From: Chloroflexota bacterium
GTDB lineage: Bacteria; Chloroflexota; Anaerolineae; Anaerolineales; UBA11579
DNA length: 64,000 bases
NCBI GenBank assembly: GCA_016191875.1
Contig: JACPVG010000008.1
Span: 62,001-126,000 of the forward strand
Direction: 5' to 3'
Shown here: in pieces, positions 33,120 through 41,977 of the stretch
How the letters are laid out: each line of letters starts with the position of its first letter
Numbering within the stretch: position 1 is the stretch's first letter
The notes under the pieces: generated by a model
Seen by the model: the letters and a program-made list of their open reading frames with translations, nothing else
Databases searched by the model: none
What the model was told of the DNA's origin: nothing
Translations under genes and position numbers: made by a program

Positions 33120-35324
33120 ATGACAGATGCCTTTGACCTCAACCTGCTGACGCTGCACCGCAGCGGCGGCCGCGAACAAGCCGACCTGCCGGGCGTGCAC
33201 GTCGCCATGCCGCCGCGCCGGGCGGCGCGCGGCCGCAAGAACGACGGGTTCATCGCCTACCTGCATGTGGAAAGCGGCCCGGCGCTGTCGCGCGAGCAGC
33301 ATCAGACTCTGCTGAACAGCCTGGAAAAAACCTTCTACAGCACTCCCGGCTCGGCCACTGCCGCCCTGCGTGCCCTGGCTGAAAGCCTGAACGAAGTGCT
33401 GATGAACCGCAACCTGCGGGCCGGCGGAGAGCCCACCCTGGTCTTTCTGACCCTCATGGCGGCCCGCGACGACATGCTCTACGTGGCCCAGAGCGGCCCG
33501 GCGCACGGCTTCCTTATCACCCGCCAGAATATCGAGCACATCTACGACCCGCATACGGCCGGGCGCGGGCTGGGAGTATCGCGCACGCCGCCGATGCGCT
33601 ACTTCCAGACCCGCCTGACGGATGGCGCCCTGCTGCTGGTGACCCCCAGACTCGCGCCGGGCTGGAATTCCACCACTTTCAAGGATTCGGCCGGCCGGCC
33701 GCTGGCGCACGCCGCCCAGCGATTCGTGGGCGATGCCCAGGGCGACGTGCAGGGCATCCTGCTTGAGGCTCGGCATGGCTCCGGCGCGCTGTCTCTGCTG
33801 CGCGCCCCGGCTGCTTTGCAGCGGTCTGCGCCTGCCCCGCGCCCGGCCGCCCAGCCAAAAACGGAGACTCCGGCGCTGACCGCGCCCGCCGCCCCGCGGG
33901 AAACAGAAGCCGCGCCCGAACCCGCCGCTGAACCCCGCCGCCGCGCGACGGCGCAGGCCGCCCACCCGCAGCTCCCCGAACGAACGGCTGGGAACCCGCC
34001 TGCTGCGCCCGCCCGCGCCCGGCCCGCTTTTGGCCCGGCCCTGCTCAAAGCCGGGCGCAGCCTGGGCGAATTCTCTCGCCGGGCGGGCGGCAAGGCCCGC
34101 AGCGCCCTCAGCCGCATCCTGCCAGGCGAAGATCTCTTCACCCTCCCGGCTTCCACCATGGCGCTCATCGCCGTGGCCGTGCCGGTGGTCGTAACCACCA
34201 TTGCCCTGGTGGTTTACCTCAACCGCGGCCGCGCCCAGGGCTTCCAGACCTATTTCGGCCAGGCGCAGGCCAGCGCCCAGGCCGCCGCAATGGCTGAAGA
34301 CCCGGAAAGCGCCGCGGCCGCCTGGCGCAGCGCACTCTTCTACCTCGACCGGGCGGATGCCTACCTGAAGGACCCCCAGGCGGAGGCCCTGCGCGCCCAG
34401 GCCCAGGCCGCCCTGGACGAACTCGAAGGTGTCTACCGCCTGACTTTCTCGCCCGCAATCGCCGGTTCGCTCAACCCCGGCGTCAAGATCCGCCAGCTGG
34501 CTGCCACCGGCACGGACCTGTACATGCTGGATATCGCCAGCGGCAGCGTGCTGCGCGCCTGGCTGACCGGCACCGGCTATGAACTCGACCCGAACTTCTC
34601 GTGCGGCCCGGCCCAATACGGGGCCTACATCATCGGACCCCTGGTGGACCTGGCTGCCCTGCCGCGCAACAGCCTGAACGCCCCCATCGTGGCGATGGAC
34701 GCCAACGGCAACCTGCTCTACTGCATCCCCGGCGAGGCCCCGCTGGCCGCCCCGCTCATCCCGCCCGACAGCGCCTGGGGCAATCCGATCGCCATGGCCG
34801 TGGACGGCGATAACCTGTACATCCTGGACCCGCTTACCAACGCCGTTTGGCTCTACCGCGGCGAAGACAGCCAGTTCCGCGAGCCGCCGCGTTTCTTCTT
34901 TTCGGTCGAGGTGCCGCGCCTGGATACCGCCATCGATATGGCGATGGACGGCGATGACCTGTTCCTGCTGCATAATGACGGTCACTATAGCCTGTGCATC
35001 TTCAGCACCCTGGCGGAGGCGCCCACACGCTGCGAAGACCCGGCCATCTATACCGATAACCGCCCCGGCCGCTCCAGCGGCCCGCAGGTGGAAGGCGCAA
35101 CCTTTTATCTGATGCAGCGCACCGCGCCGCCCGAACCCTCGCTTTTCTTCCTCGACCCGATCACCCGCTCGATCTATCATTTCAGCCTGCGGGTCAACCT
35201 CGTGCGCCAGTACCGCGTCCAGTCCGATTTCCCCGAGGGGCTGGCGACTGCCTTCGCTATCAGCCCCACCCGCGCCGTCTTCCTGGCGCTCAACGACCGG
35301 GTATACATCTCCTACCTGCCGTGA
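33120..35324 (+). CDS. Membrane-anchored protein: phosphatase-like N-domain, TM span, propeller-like C-domain
   Basis: The protein has 734 residues (ATG 33120; an in-frame GTG at 33111 is possible). Residues ~1-190 resemble a divergent PP2C fold: GRKNDGFIAYLHVESG, TLVFLTLMAARDDMLYVAQSGPAHGFLI, DGALLLVTPRLAPG. The metal Asp residues of active PP2C are not evident, so it is perhaps catalytically dead. Residues ~220-340 are an Ala/Pro-rich disordered linker, ~348-370 a membrane span, ~375-440 a helical Ala-rich segment, and ~440-734 repeated blades (TDLYMLDIASGSVLRAW, DNLYILDPLTNAVWLY, DDLFLLHNDGHYSLC) of a beta-propeller, probably extracytoplasmic. This links a cytoplasmic signalling fold to an outside sensor. 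TATAAT at 33070-33075. Confidence 0.75.
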   Translation: MTDAFDLNLLTLHRSGGREQADLPGVHVAMPPRRAARGRKNDGFIAYLHVESGPALSREQHQTLLNSLEKTFYSTPGSATAALRALAESLNEVLMNRNLRAGGEPTLVFLTLMAARDDMLYVAQSGPAHGFLITRQNIEHIYDPHTAGRGLGVSRTPPMRYFQTRLTDGALLLVTPRLAPGWNSTTFKDSAGRPLAHAAQRFVGDAQGDVQGILLEARHGSGALSLLRAPAALQRSAPAPRPAAQPKTETPALTAPAAPRETEAAPEPAAEPRRRATAQAAHPQLPERTAGNPPAAPARARPAFGPALLKAGRSLGEFSRRAGGKARSALSRILPGEDLFTLPASTMALIAVAVPVVVTTIALVVYLNRGRAQGFQTYFGQAQASAQAAAMAEDPESAAAAWRSALFYLDRADAYLKDPQAEALRAQAQAALDELEGVYRLTFSPAIAGSLNPGVKIRQLAATGTDLYMLDIASGSVLRAWLTGTGYELDPNFSCGPAQYGAYIIGPLVDLAALPRNSLNAPIVAMDANGNLLYCIPGEAPLAAPLIPPDSAWGNPIAMAVDGDNLYILDPLTNAVWLYRGEDSQFREPPRFFFSVEVPRLDTAIDMAMDGDDLFLLHNDGHYSLCIFSTLAEAPTRCEDPAIYTDNRPGRSSGPQVEGATFYLMQRTAPPEPSLFFLDPITRSIYHFSLRVNLVRQYRVQSDFPEGLATAFAISPTRAVFLALNDRVYISYLP

Positions 35325-35399
35325 ACGCCTTCACGCATCGCGCATCACATATCAACAGATTTTGTGTTGCGGGTTGCGAACTGGATACCTGTAGCCGCC

Positions 35400-37952
35400 G
35401 TGCCGACGTACGTTGAGGTCGCCGTCAACATCCCCAGCATCGCCGGGGTGTTCCATTATCACCTGCCGCCGGAACTGGAAGGCCGGGTGCGGGCCGGCCA
35501 TTTGGTGATGGCGCCCTTCGGCAGTCAGACGGTCTACGGCGTGGCGCTGGGCTTTGTTGCCCGGCCCGAAGTGCCGGAGACCAAACCGCTGCTGGCGCTG
35601 GTGGATGATGCTGTCGTCCTCACCTCCCACCAGCTGGGGCTGGCCGCCCGGCTGGCCGATACAAGCCTGGCCCCGCTGGCGGCCTGCGTGGCGCTGATGC
35701 TGCCGGTCGGCATCGCCCAGCAGGCCGATACGCTCTATTCTCAAGGGGAGGCGCCGCCCGCCAGCCCGTCCCCGCTCCAGAACGAGTTGCTCGCTGAGCT
35801 GGAAAAGCGCGGCCCGCTGCGCGGCCGCCAACTGGAACGCGCCCTGCCGCGCCGGAACTGGCGGGCTGCGGCCGCGGCGCTGGTGCGCCAGGGGGCGCTG
35901 GCGGCCGCGCCCATGCTGCCCCCGCCGCGCGTGCGCGCCAAGTTCATCCGCACCGCCCAACTGAGCGCGCCCCCGGAGTTCGCGCGGGCCAACCTGCAGG
36001 GGTTGGGGGGAACCACCGCCACCCAGGCCCGCCGCCAGAAGATGCTGGAGTTCCTGCTGCGCGAGCCCGGCCCGGTGGATGTGGCCTGGGTGTATGCCGA
36101 AAGCGGCGGCAAGCTGGACGACCTGCGCGCCCTCTCCGAGCAGGGGTTGGTGATGCTGCGCGAACAGGAAGCCTGGCGCGACCCGCTGGCCGGGCTGGCC
36201 TACGACCCGGCCGTGCCGCCCGTGCTCACACCCGACCAGGCCCGCGCCTGGGAGGCCATCCGGGCTGCGCTGGCGGAGGCCCGCGCCGGGCAGATCGTCA
36301 GACCCATCCTGCTGCATGGCGTGACCGGTTCCGGCAAGACCGAACTCTACCTGCGGGCGGTGGAAGAAACCCTCCAGCATGGGCGGCAGGTCATTATCCT
36401 TGTGCCGGAGATCGCCCTCACCCCTCAGACCGTGCGCCGCTTCCTGGCGCGCTTCCCCGGCCGGGTGGGGCTGGTACATTCCGGCCTCTCCGAAGGCGAG
36501 CGCTACGATACCTGGCGGCGCGCCCGCGCTGGCGGCCTGGCGGTCATCATCGGGCCGCGCAGCGCCCTCTTCACCCCCCTGCCGGAACTTGGCCTGATTG
36601 TGGTGGATGAGGAGCACGACGCCTCGTATTATCAGAACACGCTCCAGCCCTATTACCACGCCCGCCAGGCCGCCATCGATTACGCCCGCCTGGCCGGGGC
36701 GGTCTGCCTGCTCGGCTCGGCCACGCCAGACGCTGTGACCTACCACCATGCCCGGCAGGGGCGCATCACGCATCTGGAACTGCCCGCCCGCATCCTTGCC
36801 CACCAGGATACGGTGCGCGCCTACCGCAAGCGGCTGGGCGAGGCCGCCGCCCGCTACCAGGCCGCCGGCGATCAGGCCACTGCGGCCGGGTTGCCGCCCG
36901 TGTCGGTGGTGGACATGCGCGCCGAGTTGAAGGCGGGCAACACCGGCATTTTCAGCCGCGCCCTGCACGCCGCCCTGGCAGATGTGTTCCAAAAAGGCCA
37001 GCAGGCCATCCTGTTCCTCAATCGGCGCGGCGCGGCCACCTACGTCTTCTGCCGTGACTGCGGCCAGGCGCTCAAGTGCCCGCGCTGCGACAACCCCCTT
37101 ACCTTACATGGCGGCGTGGCGAAGCGCGAAGCGCTTCTCCCGAATCAAGCGGCCGGAGGTCACTTGATCTGTCACCATTGCGGCTACACCCGTCAGCCGC
37201 CCAAGACCTGCCCGAACTGCGCTTCGCCGCGCATCCGCCATTACGGCATGGGCACCCAGCGGGTGGAAGCCGAAGTGCAAGCGCTCTTTCCGGATGCCCG
37301 CACGCTGCGCTGGGACCATGAGACCACCCGCCGCAAGGGCGCGCACGAGGTCATCCTGAGCCATTTCATCAACCAGCGCGCCGATGTGCTCATCGGCACG
37401 CAGATGCTCGCCAAGGGGCTGGACCTGCCGCTGGTGACCCTGGTGGGCGCGGTGCTGGCGGATGTGGGCCTGACCCTGCCGGACCCGTTCGCGGCCGAGC
37501 GCGCCTTCCAGGTGCTGACCCAGGTGGCCGGGCGCGCCGGGCGCAGCCCGCTGGGCGGGCAGGTCGTCCTCCAGACCTTCATGCCGGAGCATCCCGTCAT
37601 CCAGTTCGCGGCCGACCACGACTTCGGCGGCTTCATGGCCCAGGAACTGGAAAGCCGCCGGGCATTGGGTTACCCGCCCTTCGCCCGCCTGGTGCGGCTG
37701 GAGACGCGCGCGGCCTCACCGGCCAGCGCCCAGCGCCGGGCGGAAGACCTGGCCGCCCAACTGCGCGGCTGGATGGCCCGCGAAGAGCGCCGCGCCACCG
37801 AATTGATCGGCCCGGCCCCGTGTTTCTACGCCCGGTTGGGCGGCGAATACCGCTGGCAGATCGTCCTGCGCGGGCCGGATCCTGCAAGCCTGCTGGCCGG
37901 CCGCCCCCTGGCGGACTGGCGCATCGAAACCCAGCCCCAATCCTTGCTATAA
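35400..37952 (+). CDS. priA: Primosomal protein N' (replication restart helicase PriA)
   Basis: The protein has 850 residues from the GTG at 35400 (VPTYVEVAVNIPSIAGVFHYHLP), where PriA proteins normally begin; a GTG at 35364 is possible. The 3'-DNA-binding domain is followed by a winged-helix part and the helicase core: Walker A GVTGSGKTELYLRA, DEEHDASYYQ, GSATPD, then the zinc-binding insert with CRDCGQALKCPRC and CHHCGYTRQPPKTCPNC, and QMLAKGLDLPLVTLVG and QVAGRAGRSPLGGQV. PriA reloads the replisome at collapsed forks. All eight zinc Cys are present. Confidence 0.95.
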   Translation: MPTYVEVAVNIPSIAGVFHYHLPPELEGRVRAGHLVMAPFGSQTVYGVALGFVARPEVPETKPLLALVDDAVVLTSHQLGLAARLADTSLAPLAACVALMLPVGIAQQADTLYSQGEAPPASPSPLQNELLAELEKRGPLRGRQLERALPRRNWRAAAAALVRQGALAAAPMLPPPRVRAKFIRTAQLSAPPEFARANLQGLGGTTATQARRQKMLEFLLREPGPVDVAWVYAESGGKLDDLRALSEQGLVMLREQEAWRDPLAGLAYDPAVPPVLTPDQARAWEAIRAALAEARAGQIVRPILLHGVTGSGKTELYLRAVEETLQHGRQVIILVPEIALTPQTVRRFLARFPGRVGLVHSGLSEGERYDTWRRARAGGLAVIIGPRSALFTPLPELGLIVVDEEHDASYYQNTLQPYYHARQAAIDYARLAGAVCLLGSATPDAVTYHHARQGRITHLELPARILAHQDTVRAYRKRLGEAAARYQAAGDQATAAGLPPVSVVDMRAELKAGNTGIFSRALHAALADVFQKGQQAILFLNRRGAATYVFCRDCGQALKCPRCDNPLTLHGGVAKREALLPNQAAGGHLICHHCGYTRQPPKTCPNCASPRIRHYGMGTQRVEAEVQALFPDARTLRWDHETTRRKGAHEVILSHFINQRADVLIGTQMLAKGLDLPLVTLVGAVLADVGLTLPDPFAAERAFQVLTQVAGRAGRSPLGGQVVLQTFMPEHPVIQFAADHDFGGFMAQELESRRALGYPPFARLVRLETRAASPASAQRRAEDLAAQLRGWMAREERRATELIGPAPCFYARLGGEYRWQIVLRGPDPASLLAGRPLADWRIETQPQSLL

Positions 37953-38018
37953 TAGGGCGATTGGCGCGCTTGTGGGGTCAGGCGCGCCGCCTGCCATCAT
38001 CCGTGGAGGAGGTCGCCC

Positions 38019-38513
38019 ATGCGCCAGGAACTTGTATCCTGGGAAGAGATCGACCGCCTGATCGACCATCTCATCATCCAATTCGACCATGATTTCGAGG
38101 CCATGGTCATCATCACGCGCGGCGGCATCATCCCCGGCGGGATGCTGGCCGAGGCGCTGGGCATCACCCACATCCTGACGGCGGCGGTGGATTTCCCGGC
38201 CGAAATCGAAGGCGAACGCTCCAAACTGCTGGCCTGGCCGCAATTCATCCAGTTCCCGGACAACGACAAAGTGACTGGCCGCCGCGTGCTGGTGGTGGAT
38301 GATGTCTGGGGGTCGGGGCGGCACAGCACAGCGGTGAAGAACCGCGTTTCGGCTGCCGGCGGCATGCCCAGTACCTGTGTGCTGCACTTCAACCCGCATC
38401 GCAACCTGTTTGGCAGCGCCCGGCCGGATTATTTTGCCGCCAGCACGGATGCCTTCATCGTCTACCCCTGGGAAGCCGAGCGCGGCAGCGGCCGCATGTT
38501 GCGCGATTACTGA
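38019..38513 (+). CDS. Phosphoribosyltransferase (purine-type)
   Basis: The protein has 164 residues. The PRPP-binding loop is RRVLVVDDVWGSGRHS and the early loop is VIITRGGIIPGG, both typical of xanthine/hypoxanthine-type PRTases; the hood near LHFNPHRNLFGSARPDYFAAST and YPWEAERGS also fits. The base is uncertain. A GGAGGAGG ribosome site lies 7-14 bases before the ATG, and a TATAAT box near 37946 follows the priA stop region, so it probably has its own promoter. A GGCGCGC/GCGCGCC stem lies in the leader. Confidence 0.85.
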   Translation: MRQELVSWEEIDRLIDHLIIQFDHDFEAMVIITRGGIIPGGMLAEALGITHILTAAVDFPAEIEGERSKLLAWPQFIQFPDNDKVTGRRVLVVDDVWGSGRHSTAVKNRVSAAGGMPSTCVLHFNPHRNLFGSARPDYFAASTDAFIVYPWEAERGSGRMLRDY

Positions 38514-38524
38514 GCGGCGCGGGG

Positions 38525-39391
38525 CTAATCGCCCGCGCCGCTGAGTTGGCCGGCTTCCCGGTCTTCCGGCATCACCAGCACGCGCGTCGGGTAGGGCATC
38601 CGGATTCCGGCTGCCTCGAACGCCCGCTTCACCTCGCCGAGCCCGGCCGTCTGGGCGTTCCAGTAGCCGGTCTGGGCCATGTCGATCCAGTAATACAGCG
38701 CGCCCTCGATGGCTGAGGCGCCGAAGGTGTCGAACACGAAATCCGGGGCGGGTTCATCCAGTAGACCGGGCACCAGGCGGGCGGCCTGCAGGGCCGTGTT
38801 GCGCGCCTTTTCAAGGTCGGTGTTGTAGGCCACGCCCACGCGCAATTCGATGCGCCGCCGGGTTGTGCGGGAATAGTTGATCAGCGAACTCGTCATCACA
38901 TCCCCGTTGGGAATGCGCACATAACGGCCATCCACGCTTTCCAGACGCAGGTCCCGCAGGTTGATGTCCATCACCTTGCCGGTGAACCCGTTCACCTCCA
39001 CCGTGTCGCCCAGGTCGAAAGGCTGATTGAGTAGAATGAGCAGCCCGGCCACGAAGTTCTTGCTGATGTCCTGGAGGGCGAAGCCCAGCGTAAACCCGAG
39101 AATGCCTAGGCCGGTGAGCAGGGCCGAGACATCGGCGCCAGCTTGTTCCAGCGCAAGGACGATGCCCAGCGCCAGCACCGCGCCGCGCAGCAGGCGGGCC
39201 AGTAGGGCGACGAATTCCGGGTCGGTGCGGCGCGCCCGCAGCGAGCGCGCCAGCAGGTTGGCCAGCAGGCGCGAGAGGTAGGCCGCCAGCAGCAACACCA
39301 GCAGGCCGGCGAGGATGGCCGGCAGGTTGGCCTGCACATCCAGTAGCCAGTTGCTTAGGATATCGAGCAGGTTGGCGAGAACAGCATCCAT
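38525..39391 (-). CDS. Small-conductance mechanosensitive channel (MscS family)
   Basis: The protein has 288 residues. Three membrane spans occupy ~1-120; the pore-lining third span is GLGILGFTLGFALQDISKNFVAGLLILL, followed by the beta domain with FDLGDTVEVNGFTGKVMDINLRDLRLESVDGRYVRIPNGDV and the C-terminal alpha/beta part. The QDISKNFVAG and IPN motifs are family hallmarks. It releases solutes on osmotic downshock. It is convergent with the phosphoribosyltransferase gene. Confidence 0.93.
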   Translation of the reverse strand: MDAVLANLLDILSNWLLDVQANLPAILAGLLVLLLAAYLSRLLANLLARSLRARRTDPEFVALLARLLRGAVLALGIVLALEQAGADVSALLTGLGILGFTLGFALQDISKNFVAGLLILLNQPFDLGDTVEVNGFTGKVMDINLRDLRLESVDGRYVRIPNGDVMTSSLINYSRTTRRRIELRVGVAYNTDLEKARNTALQAARLVPGLLDEPAPDFVFDTFGASAIEGALYYWIDMAQTGYWNAQTAGLGEVKRAFEAAGIRMPYPTRVLVMPEDREAGQLSGAGD

Positions 39392-39460
39392 AGAGCCTCC
39401 TTTGGGCCGGCAGGTTGTCTCCTGATCCGATAAGTATACCCACCCGCGCCTTCCGTCCTG

Positions 39461-39466
39461 TATACT
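39461..39466 (+). promoter_or_regulatory. -10 box for a probably leaderless glycosyltransferase mRNA
   Basis: TATACT ends 8 bases before the ATG at 39475, and no ribosome site is present. Confidence 0.55.
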
Positions 39467-39474
39467 TTCAGCCC

Positions 39475-40485
39475 ATGCCTGAGATCTCCCTGCTCATGCC
39501 GTGTTACAACGCCGCGGCCACGCTGCCGGAAGCGCTGACCTCCATTGCCGCTCAGACCTTCGCCGCCTACGAAGTAGTCGCAGTGGATGACGGCTCGACC
39601 GACGCCACACCCGGCCTTCTGGCCGAGGCCGCGCGCCGCGACCCGCGCTGGCGTGTCCTGGCGCAGCCGCATGGCGGCATCCTGACGGCGCTCAACGCCG
39701 GGCTGGCCGCCTGCCGCGGCGCGTTCATCGCCCGAATGGACGCCGACGACCGGATGCACCCGGCGCGTCTGGAGGTGCAGCGCGCCTGGTTCCCCGCCCA
39801 TCCGGAGACGGACGTGCTCGGCTGCCGGGTCGAGCCGCTGGGGCCGGCCCGCGAAGGTTTCCGCCTGTATTTGGACTGGCAGAACAGCCTGATGACCGAC
39901 GAAGACATCCGCCGTGAGCGTTTCGTGGAAAGCCCGCTGGCCCACCCGGGCCTGATGCTGCGCCGGGAAGCCTATGACCGGCTGGGCGGCTACGAAGAGC
40001 ACGGCTGGGCGGAGGATTACGACCTGCTGCTGCGCGCCGCCCAGGCCGGCCTGCGCTTCGCCAAAACGCCCGAGAGCCTGCTGGCCTGGCGCGACCACCC
40101 GGAACGGCTCACCCGCACGGACGCGCGTTACAGCCCGCACAACTTCGCCCGCGCCCGCGTCCATTACCTGGCGGCCGGGCCGCTGGCCGGGCGGGATGCG
40201 CTTATCCTGTGGGGCGCGGGCGAGAGCGGCCGCCGCTTCAGCAAACTGCTGAAGGAGGCCGGCCACGCCCCAGCCGCCTACGTGGACGTGGATCCGCGCC
40301 GCATTGGCAGCACGCGTTACGGCCGCCCGATCCTGCCGCCGGAGGTGCTGCCCGCTGAATGGGCGCGCTACCGTAACCCGGTTCTTCTGGCGGCGGTGGG
40401 CGCGCGCGGGGCGCGGGCACTCATCCGCGCCCGGCTGGAGGATTTTGGCCTGGTTGAGGGCCGCGACTGGTGGGCGGCGGCGTAA
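39475..40485 (+). CDS. Glycosyltransferase family 2 with C-terminal Rossmann-like domain
   Basis: The protein has 336 residues. The GT-A domain starts PEISLLMPCYNAAATLPEAL, with VVAVDDGSTDATPG and the metal-binding MDADDRMHPARL (DxD); HPGLMLRREAYDRLGGYEEHGWAEDYDLLLR completes the core. From ~240 a short nucleotide-binding-like part follows (LILWGAGESGRRFSKLLKEA then YVDVDP), which is unusual for GT2 enzymes and may bind a second substrate. Soluble; no membrane span. Donor and acceptor unknown. Confidence 0.87.
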   Translation: MPEISLLMPCYNAAATLPEALTSIAAQTFAAYEVVAVDDGSTDATPGLLAEAARRDPRWRVLAQPHGGILTALNAGLAACRGAFIARMDADDRMHPARLEVQRAWFPAHPETDVLGCRVEPLGPAREGFRLYLDWQNSLMTDEDIRRERFVESPLAHPGLMLRREAYDRLGGYEEHGWAEDYDLLLRAAQAGLRFAKTPESLLAWRDHPERLTRTDARYSPHNFARARVHYLAAGPLAGRDALILWGAGESGRRFSKLLKEAGHAPAAYVDVDPRRIGSTRYGRPILPPEVLPAEWARYRNPVLLAAVGARGARALIRARLEDFGLVEGRDWWAAA

Positions 40486-40551
40486 GGGGCGCGGCGCCAA
40501 AATCGTCCGAAAGGGGGAGCGCGGCGAAACGGTCTTTTGGAAGTCGCTTGT

Positions 40552-40557
40552 TATAAT
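40552..40557 (+). promoter_or_regulatory. -10 box for a probably leaderless L,D-transpeptidase mRNA
   Basis: TATAAT ends 7 bases before the ATG at 40565, and no ribosome site is present. Confidence 0.6.
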
Positions 40558-40564
40558 TCCGCCA

Positions 40565-41746
40565 ATGATGAATCGGTTATCCAGCAAAAGTCCCCATGGC
40601 CGGGCTGCCTGGCGATTGCTGATGGTTTGCGCCATTCTGGCGGCCGCGGCATTGCCGGCGCGCGCCGCTGAGGCGCAGGAGGCCCCGCTGGGCGTGTGCC
40701 TGCCGGAGATCTACCGCGAGATACCGCAGACCTGCCTGCTGGCCGGCCCGGCGGCGGCGCTCACCGACCTGGCCGCCATCGGCATCACCTTCCCGCGCCG
40801 CCCGCTGCCCGCCGCGCAGATTCCCGCCGAACTGGGCGTGGTGCCTTACTATTACGCCAAGGTGAACGACGGGCCGGCCAAGATCTTTGCCAGCGCCGAG
40901 GACGCCGTGCGGGGCAAGGACGCCAAGCGCATCCTGGAAGACGGCTTCAACTACGTCACCTACATCGACTCGCTCGAGATCGACGGCAAACGCTATTACC
41001 TGATCGCCCCCGGCGAATGGATGCGCCGCGACCAGATCCAGCCCAATATCGTGTATTCTCCCTTCCGCGGGCTGGAGTTCTCCGCCACGCCGGCCAACGC
41101 CTTCGGCTGGATCCTGTGGCCGGTGCAGTCCCAGCGCGCCCCCGGCCTCAACGACGTACGCCTGACGGGCGTATGGTATGCCAAGCAGCAGGTTTTCCAG
41201 TTGTACGAGCGCGTTGAGCAGGATGGGCTGGCGTGGTACCGCATCGGCCCGGAGGAGTGGGTGGCGGCGCGCGATACGGCGGTGGTGTTCCCGAACACGG
41301 CCGCGCCGGAGGGCGTGACCAATGGCCGCTGGATCGACGTGGACCTGGAGCAGCAGACGGTGGCAGTCTACGAGGATAACCGGCTGGTCTTCGCCACGCT
41401 GGTCTCCACCGGCGTGCCGGGCTGGTGGACACGGCCCGGCCTGTTCAAAATCGAAGAGAAGGTCGAAACCACCTATATGACCGGCGCGTTCGAGGCTGAC
41501 CGCTCGGATTTCTATTACCTAGAAGACGTGCCCTACACCTTGTATTTTGACCAGGCGCGCGCCTTTCACGGGACGTACTGGCACGACTATTTCGGCACCG
41601 AGCAATCGCACGGCTGCGCCAACCTTTCCATCGCTGATTCGCACTGGCTGTTCAACTGGGCGGTGCTGGGCGATTGGGTATACGTCCACGACCGTTCCGG
41701 GCAGACGCCCACCGACCCGAGCCTGTACGGCGAGGGCGGGGCATAG
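40565..41746 (+). CDS. L,D-transpeptidase (YkuD domain), secreted
   Basis: The protein has 393 residues. A signal peptide covers ~1-38 (ending LPARAAEAQ). Residues ~40-250 hold repeated short beta segments (VVPYYYAKVNDGPAKIF, DGKRYYLIAPGEWMRRDQI, DGLAWYRIGPEEWVAARD) that look like SH3-type wall-binding repeats. The catalytic YkuD domain (~258-375) has WIDVDLEQQTVAVYEDN, HGTYWHDYFG and the active-site SHGCANLS with His and Cys. Such enzymes make or modify peptide cross-links in cell wall or attach proteins to it. An ATG at 40568 is the alternative start. Confidence 0.92.
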   Translation: MMNRLSSKSPHGRAAWRLLMVCAILAAAALPARAAEAQEAPLGVCLPEIYREIPQTCLLAGPAAALTDLAAIGITFPRRPLPAAQIPAELGVVPYYYAKVNDGPAKIFASAEDAVRGKDAKRILEDGFNYVTYIDSLEIDGKRYYLIAPGEWMRRDQIQPNIVYSPFRGLEFSATPANAFGWILWPVQSQRAPGLNDVRLTGVWYAKQQVFQLYERVEQDGLAWYRIGPEEWVAARDTAVVFPNTAAPEGVTNGRWIDVDLEQQTVAVYEDNRLVFATLVSTGVPGWWTRPGLFKIEEKVETTYMTGAFEADRSDFYYLEDVPYTLYFDQARAFHGTYWHDYFGTEQSHGCANLSIADSHWLFNWAVLGDWVYVHDRSGQTPTDPSLYGEGGA

Positions 41747-41747
41747 G

Positions 41748-41817
41748 CCGATTCGCCCTGCCTGTCCTGAGCGCAGCGAAGGAAGCCGCAGGCAAAGGGT
41801 CGCGAATCGGGATCTTT
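41748..41817 (+). terminator. Long inverted repeat with T-run behind the L,D-transpeptidase gene
   Basis: CCGATTCGC (41748-41756) pairs with GCGAATCGG (41802-41810) and is followed by GATCTTTTT. The enclosed ~45 bases include a CCTGAGCGCAGCGAAGG-type sequence and a GCCTG/CAGGC inner stem. It is both a plausible terminator and part of a dispersed repeat. Confidence 0.6.
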
Positions 41818-41977
41818 TTCGGGTATACCGGTTTGGAATCAGCCGGTTGAACGCGATCCCTCGCTTGGCCGAGCGCTGCTTCGCAGCGTCGCCTTGCTTG
41901 GGACGACAAGGCTCACAATGCCGCACATTTGCGGCGGAACAATTGCCAGTTACCAGTTTCCAATTACCTCCAGAATA

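Noticed and set aside
32106-35180. 1024-residue minus-strand open frame
   Set aside because: It spans the acetyltransferase and the PP2C-like gene in shadow frames; no motif, no ribosome site.
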